The notes beneath the pieces were generated by a model. The model did not search any database. It was not told the DNA's origin and saw only the letters and a program-made list of their open reading frames with translations. A program made the translations under genes and the position numbers. From positions 1 to 12,366 of the forward strand of contig RXOD01005828.1 of NCBI GenBank assembly GCA_005223375.1: DNA of 12,366 bases, written 5' to 3'. Positions within the stretch are counted from its first letter, which is position 1, and each line of letters opens with the position of its first letter. Below are positions 1 through 9,500 of this stretch, piece by piece. The DNA comes from Amoebophrya sp. AT5.2. Its lineage: Eukaryota; Sar; Dinophyceae; Syndiniales; Amoebophryaceae.

Positions 1-100
1 TGGGTCTTCGATCCATGCGTGGGCGTATTCTGGCTGTATTCTGGATGTATTTTGAGGCCAATTGGTAGCATCTTGGTTCTTTCTAATGCGCACGTACGAG
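1..100 (+). other. 3' part of an upstream intron (acceptor not resolved)
   Basis: A/T-richer than the exon that follows and without HYDIN similarity. It has a pyrimidine-rich stretch with a CTAAT branch-point-like element at 83-87, followed by AG at 99-100 and again at 105-106. Either AG would open the exon in the correct phase. A third AG at 67-68 has a poorer pyrimidine tract but would keep the TYET residues that also fit HYDIN. No promoter element or credible start codon is visible here. Confidence 0.55.
25..57 (+). repeat. 11-bp imperfect tandem repeat, three units
   Basis: The units GTATTCTGGCT (25-35), GTATTCTGGAT (36-46) and GTATTTTGAGG (47-57) lie head to tail. The first two differ at one base and the third is more diverged. 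The array sits in the presumed intron, just before the branch-point-like element. It looks like simple slippage and no function is suggested. Confidence 0.6.
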
Positions 101-540
101 ACGCAGCTCTACCTGCAGAACCAGGACGACGTGGCACGCCGTTGCAAGGTTTTCCCTCCGGACTCCGGCTACTTCGAGGTGATTCCCTCGAAGAAGAACC
201 GCGACAAGATCGCGCCGGGCATGGAGGTGTGCTACACGATCCGCTTCAAGCCCGACTCGCGGCAGGACTACAGCTACGACCTCACGGTCGTGACCGAGCG
301 GGAGAAGTTCATCGTCCCAATAGGAGCGATCGGGTTCCACGCGCTGCTGGACTTCCCGGACGTCGTGGATTTTGGCACCGACTGCCCGGTGCGGCTGGAA
401 AGTACAAAAACAGTGCTGATGCGGAACGTCGGGGAAAAACCAACGAGGTTCTGCTTCTCGGTAGCGGCGCCATTCTCCGTGTCGATCACAGACGGATACC
501 TCGACCCAGAGTCGACGCTGCAAGTCCAGATACACTTCAA
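101..540 (+). CDS. HYDIN: HYDIN exon A: two N-terminal ASH modules
   Basis: Read in frame 2. It encodes the end of one ASH module (LYLQNQDDVARRCKV, then VCYTIRFKPDSRQDY and the HYDIN signature TEREKFIVPIGAIG) and the start of the next (LLDFPDVVDFGTDCPV, with DFG at 368-376). These correspond to the N-terminal HYDIN modules. The donor at 541 splits a Lys codon (AA|G), and the first G of the next exon restores it, giving the continuous string QIHFKPDRCD. Without splicing the frame enters the intron and stops at 635-637. The left boundary is uncertain within 69-107. It belongs to the same transcript as the following exons. Confidence 0.85.
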
Positions 541-3500
541 GTACCTGCTCTACGTTTTCTACATAATTGAGCTATTCGAGACGAAGATGATGATTGATGA
601 AATGAAAGTAGTTGTGCTTGTGAAGCGAATAAATTGAGAAGGACGTCGTCGTAGTTGCACCTGCTTCTGCTATGCTTTAATTTGTGGACTCACCAGGCCC
701 GACCGTTGCGACGCGGTGTACGAGCGGGACCTCGTTTTGACTTACGGGGACTCGACCCCGGTCGAGGCCTACACCAAGCTGCGCGGGAAGGGTGCTGAGC
801 TGGACATCCAGTTCGAGATGAAGAACGTGATGATGAACGACACGTACATCGCGTTGATGAGCCAAGCGACCGTGGACATCATCAACAACAGTGACCACGC
901 CGTGGACTTCTCCTGGCGCGCCTTCGGCAACGTGGAGGACGAGATCCAGCAAAAGCTAAAACTGGGCGTGCAGCTGAAAGAAGAAGAAACAGAAGAGCAG
1001 CTCTTCGTAGAACAAATGGCACTCGAAATGCCGCATCACGTACTTACAACTTCTGCCAGTTTATTTGGAGTAGTGACAGTGACTCACTGTTAGGATCAAT
1101 TTGCTGGTGGCCGCTGGCACTTAGTTCTCGTCTCAGCCATATTGCACGCATCAAACATTAAGATTAACATCCCAGTCCTCGCGCCGCAATTCCCTTACCC
1201 AATGCAAGTAAGTAGCTGCTTCTATAGCCGCCCGCAAAAGATGAAAAACCTTAACCTCTCCGTCTCCCTCGGTTCAGGAGCCGGACGAGCTGGAATCCGA
1301 CGAGGAGACGCGTCCGGAGAAGCGCGGCGCTGCGCAGCTCGCCGCTTTGAAGAGGAAGTACGCGAACATCGCGAAGGCGGTGCTCGAGGATCCGATGTAC
1401 TTCTACGACACGATTTTCGCCATCGAGCCTTTGTCCGGCAGGATATGGGCCAAGTCGAAGCTCACGGTGACGATTTCGTTTTCTCCCAAGTCCGCGCTAC
1501 ACTACCACTGCCTGGCCTACTGCTCGATCGTGGGGCAGCAGGAGCGGATCCCGATCAAGCTGGTGGGGCACGGAATCGGCCCGAAAGCCGCGTTCTCGTA
1601 CGACGAAATGGACGTGGGAGACCTGTTCGTGGAATCCATGCACAGGTACGAGGTGGACATCGTCAACCAGGGGGACATCGCCGTCAACTACGAGCTGGTA
1701 AAGTTTGGTCGCCGGCGTAGTTTTTCATTTTCTTCCTTGCTTCGGAAAAAATGAGTTTGGTTTCTTGATGCTTCATCATCAGCTTCTGTTGATTGTTGCT
1801 ACCATGCTCATGAACAGATCCCGAACACGTCTCCCTTCGGGTCGAAGTTCGCGTTCACGCCGTCCTCTGGCCGCCTGGAAGTGGACGGACAGGAGACCCT
1901 CCAGATCGATTTCTGCCCCAACATTCTGGGTGAGTTCCACGAGACCTTTCTCTGGGAACTCTCCTCGAACAACAAGGCGGCGTGCACGATCCCGATCTCG
2001 TTCAAGGGGAACAGCGTGTGTCCGACCTTCCACTTCGACATGGAGCGGATCAACTTCGGGACGGTGAGTTTTGGGTTTTTGAACTGCAAAACCATCACCC
2101 TGTCGAACGACAGCGAAGTAACGATGCGGTACGCCTTGCGCATCCCGGGCGACGGCCGCTTTCTCCAGAAGGAATTCGACGTCATTCCCTCGAAAGGCGT
2201 GCTGCTGCCGAACTGCTCGCAGAAGATACAGGTAAGGAGCTATGTTCACGACCTAAGAACAAAAGACACAATGCGCTTGATGATCATGGTGCCACAGCCG
2301 CTGCAGCTCGTGCTCTTCTGCACCCGGTTGTTCTTTCAATCGATTGATTTGGTTTCGCATTGTGTAGTTTCGCAATTGTGGCTGTATACTTACGCCGAAA
2401 TTGATCGGACATCGCGAGCACAATCCATCGCTCAGATCGACTTCATTTCCGCGCAAGCCAATCCGCAGAAGGCTTACGACCTCGCGCTGGTGGTCGACCT
2501 CGACGGTGTGGGGCAGGAGCTGGGTTCCGTGCCCATCACCGCGAAGTGCGCTGTTCCTACCGTTGTGTTCGAGCCGTACGAGGCGATAAGTTTCGGCGAA
2601 ATTTTCATCCGGTACGCCTTCTGCCAGTGCCTGGTGATGCACAACACCAGCTCGCTGCCGGCCAAGTTCCAGATTCTGCCGCAGGACGAGCAGAGCAAGC
2701 AGATTGCGGAGTTCGAGGCCGACCAGATGCAGGGCAACGTCCCGCCCGCAAGCTCGCACGTGATCACCATCACGTTAATTGCGAAGAAGATCCCGAAGGA
2801 GGCCGCCGGGGGACAGCCTTTGTCCATCCCGATGTACGTGAAGATCCTGGGGCAGCCGGTGCCGTACCCCTTCCAGCTGACGGCGATCCCGATCGGGCCG
2901 CGCGTGGAGGTGGAGACGAACAAGCTGGACTGGGGCAACACGAAGTGCCTGGTGCCGGTCACGAAAACGCTGAAAGTGACGAACAACTCCGTGATCGACG
3001 CGAGCGTGCGCTGCTTTCTGAAGTCGAAGAACTCGCTCTGGAGCGTGAAGCCGAAGAAGCTGCACCTGAGCCCAAACGAGGTGGCGTACCTGCACCTGAC
3101 GCTCGTTTGCGACGAGAAGCAGGCGGTGAGCGACACGCTGCACCTGGTCGTACACGAGTCCAACGACATCATGGTGGCGGTGAAGGCCAAGGGTACCGGC
3201 ACGCCGATCACCTCTTCCGAGGACCTGCAGAAGGTCGACTTCGGCACCGTGTACGCCACGCAGACCCACACGAGGGACATTTTTGTGGAGAACCGGGGCC
3301 GCAAGGCGCGGCGGCTGGTGTGGAGCAGCGAGAAGCTGGAGGCGCTGCAGAAGTTTCTCGCGAAGAAGCCCAGCGACGAGGACGAGGCGAAGAACGCGAA
3401 GTCGAAGCGCGCGATGGAGCTGAAGCTGCAGGAGATGACGCCTGTGTTCTCCGTGACGCCAGAGACGGTCCAGTTGGACGGGAAGTCGATGTACCGCTTC

Positions 3501-6500
3501 ACCTTCACGGCGATGAGCGCGCGGCCCGGGTCCGTGTCCGAGGTTTTGACCTGCACCGAGTTCGTGGGCGCGAACGACCGCAAGGGCCAGGTGGTGCTCA
3601 CGTGCGAACTGAACGGCGAGTTCATCGCGCCTTTATTGCAGCTCTCCATGCAGAGTCTCGAGTACAAGTTCGAGTGGGAGCAGTCGCACGGCTACCGCGA
3701 GTTCGAGACGTTGAAACAACCGCTGCAGATCACGAACGTCTCCCCGTTAGATGTGAAGTTCCAGATCAAGTGCCCCTACCCGTTCGCGATCGACAAGAAG
3801 GAGTTGACGTTGACGCCGGGCGGCAAGCACGCGTTCACCGTGAGCTTCGACCCGAACTACATGGCGGACAAGGTGTGCGACGTGAACAAGCAGAAGCTCT
3901 CCATCACGTACGCGGACCACCCGCAGAAGGACAGCGTCGACCTGATCGGGGAGGTGGTGTTTCCGAACCTGGTGTTCGACGGGCTGGCGGTGGACTTTGG
4001 CGCGATCCTGAACATGACCAGCAAGGTGCAGACGATCCGCGTGTCGAACCCCTACCCGCTGCCAGTGGACTTCGAATTCAAACTCGTGGACGAAGACAGC
4101 ATCAAGTGCGACATGGACGGAAAACTCGTCGACGTGCCGCTGGGACAGGTAGGCTATGCATCGTCCATATTATGGGCCGCGTGTATCTTTGTCTCGTCCT
4201 CTCAAACCCAAACAATACATCGACCGTCAAATAAATCTTATCGAAATCGACCGTCAAACAAGATGAAAACGAATCCCTCCTCGCTCGATCCAGGTGTTCG
4301 ACGTGCTTCCCATTGGCGGAACCATCGAGTCTGGCAGTTCTGTCGACGTCCAGTTTACCTATTTCGGGCTCGGCAACCGCAAGGTGGAAACCCACTTCGT
4401 CTGCCTCTGTGACGGCGGCCCGGACTACACCGTCGCGGTCTCCGGGACCGCCTCCGACGTCGAGTACCGGCTGGACAAGATTGGCGGCGTCCAGGACGGC
4501 ATGGCCGTCGGCGACATTTTGTTCACGCAAACGGTGGAGCGGGATTTGTGTATTCGCAACATGGGGCAGGTGCCCTTCTACTACTCCGTGGACATGACCA
4601 CGCTGAAACGGCCGCTGTGCGTGGACATCTTCCCGCAGACCGGGCTGATCCACCCGGAGGACAAGACCTTTCTGAAGATCCGGTTCTGCCCGGGGATTCC
4701 GGACTTTGTCGAGGAATACGTCCTGATTGCGGTCGCGCACTACGAGCCGATCAAGTTCAAGATCACCGGGCGCGGCATCTTCCCGGGCGTGGTGCTCGAG
4801 CTGGAGCGCGCCGAACGGGAAACGCACCTGCTGAAACTGGAAGCGGCGCGCGCGGTGGTGCAGAAGCAGCTAGAGGCGAAGAACGGCGGCAACGTGGAGA
4901 TGATCGACGGGCCAACGACGTTGGTCGCTCTCGGGGACAACAAGAAGTCGAAGTCGAAGAAGCCGAGCGACAAGGGCGGCAGCAGCGGCGGAGAACGGAG
5001 CGACAACACGCGGCCGCCGTCCGCGTCGAGCAAGGGGAGCGCGGCGAAGAAGTCGAAGAAGGGCGCGGAAACGGTCTCGAACGGGACGCCGCGGTCCGGC
5101 ACGCAAACCGCCGTCGCGAACCGGGAGCGGCAGCAGATGCTGCTGCTGTTGGACGCCGAGGTCGACCGGCAGCACTTGTGCGAGATCCTCCTGCAGCAGG
5201 AGGAGGAGCTGTTTCTGCAGCAGCGCGCTGCCCCCAATAGTACCACAACCAGCAAGCCAAACAAGAAGAAGGGCAAAAAGAAGGACCCCGGCGTGGTGGC
5301 GGCGAGCTACGTGTGCGACTTCGGGTACATCGTGCTGGGGCACAGCAAGAAAAAGAACATCGTGTTGCACAACGTGTACCACGACACGGTGCAGTTCGAG
5401 CTGAAGAAAAAGGAGCTCGCCGACTACGGCTTCTCCGTTGAACCACAGAACGCCAAGACCATCCCCGCGCACGACAAGATCACGCTCACCTGCGAGGCCT
5501 ACTCCTCCTCGCCGGAGGAGGACGCGGCAGCGGCGGTCGCGAAGCAGCAGAAGGACGCGAACGACCCGCTGGTGCAGGGGGAGGGCCCGGTCAGCTTTAG
5601 CTGGAAGATCCCGGTGAAGAACGGCCCCCAGTACGAGGTGCACCTGAAGGCGTCCTTCGTGCTGCCCGAGATCGTGGTGTCGAGCGAGCACATTGATTTC
5701 GGGCGCGTGCTGGTCGGCCAGAAAAAGATCGTGACGATCTCGATAAAGAACAAAAAACCAGTGCCGATCGAGTGGAGCTACAAGACCCCGAAGGCCAGCG
5801 GCGGCAAGCCGATGCCGAAGTGGGACGTGGTGTGGACGGTGACCCCGGACCACGGCGTGCTGGCGCCCGAAGAAATTCAGTGGGTCGAGGTCGCCTTCAC
5901 GCCGAACTGCGCGAACGCCTTCAAGCAGAAACTGGGCCTAAAAGTCAAGGACAACCCCCACAAAAAGGTGGTAACCTGCGTTGGCCAGGGCGACGTGCTC
6001 TCCCTGAACCTGGACCGGCACGACATCCAGCTCGCGCCCGTGCTGCCGTACTACGAGCGGTCCCTCCAGGGCCTGTACCTGGAGAATCCGACCGACTACC
6101 CGATCACGGTCTACTCCGCGGACTTCGACGAGCAGTACAAGTTGGAAGAACAAATGCTGGACATCTACGAGCACGACGCGCTGTACAAGTACTGCGAGTT
6201 CCCGATTCGGAGCGACCCGAGTGTCACCTGGCCCGACGTGGTGGACACGTGGAACCAGGATTCGGAACGGCAGCAGTGGGCCGCGAAGCGGCTGGAGCGG
6301 AAGAAGGAGCGGGACGACGAACTGCTTGCGAAAAAAGAACAGTTCGACGGGAGCCGGGCGGACGGCGCGAAGGAGATCACGGTTTTAGAATTGCAGAAAG
6401 AGTTCCTGAAGAAGGTGGCGGACTACTGGGAGCAGGAGTACTACGCGATCAAGGACGAGCGGGACGAGGACCTGCCGATGAAGATCAACCCCGAGACCGG

Positions 6501-9500
6501 CGCCTACGACGAGAACGGCGTCCCCGAGAAGATGCCGTGGGAGGACCTGCCGGATGATATTCCCACGCGGGAGGAGCAGGAGGACTACTACCTGTGGGTG
6601 TGGGAGCCGGGCACAGACGGCAACGAGGACGAGGGCCGGTTCGTGCGGGACCCGATCTGGGACCCCAAAAACATCAAGCCGGTGGTGTGCCAGCAGCCCG
6701 AGATCAAGACGGAGCGCGACCACCAAGTGGCGGCGATGCTGGATTTAGGGTTGGAGGAGACGCAGTTTCCGCACCGCGTGATGCCGGCACGGGTCCGGGA
6801 AAACGTCTTCGTCCACGGCTGCCAGCGGAGCGGGCGCACGAAGTGGGCGAACCAGATCCACGCGTCCACGCAGCGCGCGTTCCTGTCCATCGACGCGGCG
6901 GTGGAGTGGGCGCTGAGCGGGTCCGCGGCCGGGCTGTTCGAGACGGAATTCCTGGACAAGATCCGGGAACAAATCACGGAGCGGGAGCAGCTGTGGGAGA
7001 GCGACGCGGCGGCGAAGGCGGAGTACGAGGCGAAGATCGAGTTTAAAGCGACGCTGCTGTCCGACGACCTGAAGGACGAGGCGGCGCTGGCAGCGGCCGC
7101 GACACGGTTCCCGACCTACGACCTGGACTTCGAGGACGTGGGGGTGATCGTGAAGAAACGGCTCGCGCTGTGCGACTTCAACACGGGCTTCATCCTGAAC
7201 AGCTTCGACTCCTCCGTGAAGTACCTCACGCCGGAGAGCGTTTTGAAGCTGCTGTTCTCGCTGGACGAAAAGGTCCGGTTCTTCTTCATGGAGCCGTCGC
7301 ACAAGGACCCGGACGCGATCGAGGGCAGCGACGCGGAAGGCGAGAAGACGGGGGCGGGAGGATCATCGGATGCTGCAAATAATGCGGAAAAGGAACCCGA
7401 GGTCGAGCTCACAGAGGAGGAAAAGGAGCAGAAGCGCATCGAAACCTTCGAGGCAGATTTCCAGGCGTTTCTGGATCTGAGGCAGCAGGAAATCGAGGCC
7501 GAGATCGACAACCTCAAAGCGCAAGTCACGGCGCTGGAGACGAAGGTGCAGGAGTCGTCCGCGGATGAGGACATGGACAACAAGGACGAAGTCGAAATTT
7601 TGGAGAAGCGCATCGAGTCCGGCCGCGCCGAAATGGAGGTGCTGAAAAAAATTAACGTCAGCCAGAACCGCGAGTGCTTCGACTTCTACAAGAACCTGAT
7701 TCTGGAAACCGTGAAGCCCGTCAACGAGAAGAAGGCGGAAGAGGCCCGCCAACTCGCTTTGGAGCAGCAGAAACTCCGCGCAAAAAAGAAGGGGAACAAG
7801 GGAACTACAAGCGCGAGCGCCGCCGCCTCCGAGCTGGGCGCGGGCTCCAGCAAGGGCTCCAGTCCGGCGCACAGCCAGCACCCCGCGGGCCAAATAGTAG
7901 GTGCTCCTACTTCGCCGGAGGACGATTTCCACATTGTCTCCATCGTGCCGCTCCCCTACGACAAGGAATCGCGACGCCACCTGCCCGAGCCGCACGATCT
8001 GATGTCGCCGCCGAAGATCCCGGAAGATCCGAAGTTGCCGGAGCCGAGCCACCGCCAGATCGTGTACCAGCCGAAGCTGGAAAGGGATTTCGATTTCGAC
8101 GAGTCGTACAAGGCCGCGAAGCACAACTTCTCCATCCTAACCCGCCTGGGCCAAGCCCCGGAGCCGCTGATCAGCGAGGAGCAGCGCTTAGCTATGGCCG
8201 CCGCAGAGAAGAAGGGCAAGCTCGACGCGGTGGCGGAAGCAGGAAGCGGAAAGGAGAAGGAGGCAGAGGATGGCGAACACGATGAACAAGGTGCTGGGGA
8301 TGGAGCCCCGGCGGGCGAAGAGCTCGCAGAAGAGGAAGATGCCGGTCCGCCGAAGACGGAAGAGGAACTGCTGGACCTGGCGCAGTGCACGAACCAAACG
8401 AGGTGGGTGATTCCGCCGCAGTCGAAGATGCGGATCTTCGTCAAGTACTTCAGCGACACGGTCGAGGCGGTTAACTGCAGGCTGCACTTCGAGATCGTAC
8501 AGGGCTACCACTATCTGCACAACGACCCGAAGCTGGTGAAGGAATTCCAGACCCACTCGTTCGCCATCATCGACGCGAACGAGGAGAAGGCGTTGGCGGA
8601 GATGACGCCCGAGGAGCGCGCGGCGCTGGAGGACAAAAGTCCCGGGGGCAAGGACGCGAAGGACAAGAAGGCGAACAAGGCGGGCAATCCTCTAGCGTTC
8701 CAAATGCCGAGCCCGCCGGTGGTGCTGTGGCGGCAGATGGTGACGGTGAGTGGGGTCGCGGCCTTCCCGCACATCAACAGCAACCCGACCAACATCTTCA
8801 TGCGGCGCATCCGGTCGCGGCCGCAGCCGCCGGTGTTCATCTCGCGTCAGTACATCTCAAACAAGGATTTGTACGAGTTCGGCCCGCTCCTGATCGGCAA
8901 GAACGTGGAGGCGCGGCAATTCTACACCGAAGAAATGCTACGGATGCCGAAGAAGGCGCAGCTGACGCTGGACCGGCAAATAGCGGAGAAGGAGAGCTCC
9001 GGCGCGGTGTTCGCGGCGTTTGACGGAATCACCACCCGGTCGACCAAGGAGTCGTGGGCCGGATCCTCGAGCACGGGCGGGGGCGAGCAGGCGTTGGACG
9101 AGAACGGGCAACCGATCGTCGCGGAGCGGCGCGCGCCCCTGACGGAAGAAGAAAAAGCGGAACGCCGTGCCGCGATGCGGTTGGAGCAGGAAAAAGACAA
9201 CCAGCTGCTGTTCTTGAGGAAGCACGTGGAGTGCTTCCGGATTACGAACAACTCGCTGTTTCCGGTGCGCGCGTTCTTCTGCCTGGCGTCCAGCCAGACC
9301 GTCGAGGGCACGACCGCCACCGTGGCGGACAAGCTGAAGCAGGCGAAAGACCTGGTGTCCAGCGCCGGCGATGGCGCGAGCATTTCCGCCGAGCAGTACG
9401 AAGCGCTGATCCCGACGATCGAGAACTCGCTGCCGTTCCCGCGCGCGGATTTTGATTCCTACCCGTTTGTTGTCACGCCCGAGGTAATGGAACTGAAGCA

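Noticed and set aside
1..100. Promoter or true start of the gene at the left edge
   Set aside because: The first readable residues already match the interior of an ASH module that in HYDIN is preceded by further coding sequence, and the flank looks like an intron end with a branch-point-like CTAAT.
1076..1090. Palindrome ACAGTGA-C-TCACTGT containing a TGACTCA bZIP-like site
   Set aside because: A single 15-bp element in an unresolved exon/intron area, with no promoter context; a 7-base core is frequent by chance.
1137..1207. A 71-nt mini-exon between the acceptor-like AG at 1136 and the donor-like GTAAGTAG at 1208
   Set aside because: Not annotated because it needs a phase 1 donor upstream, whereas the best donors (1007 and 1040) are phase 0, and its residues do not resemble HYDIN. 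The question is kept as a finding.
2474..3667. A 397-codon minus-strand open frame
   Set aside because: It is opposite exon E, Ser/Cys/Phe-rich, and has no domain or conserved motif; a composition shadow of the sense gene.
2546..4234. A 562-codon open frame on the plus strand in another frame
   Set aside because: It overlaps exon E out of frame, has an Arg/Gly/Glu-rich composition typical of frameshifted GC-rich coding sequence, and matches no family.
4870..5853. Minus-strand open frame rich in Leu, His and Arg, superficially membrane-like
   Set aside because: It mirrors the Lys/Gln/Glu-rich linker and ASH modules of exon F, and the runs of Leu and Val come from the reverse complement of CAG, GAG and AAG-type codons.
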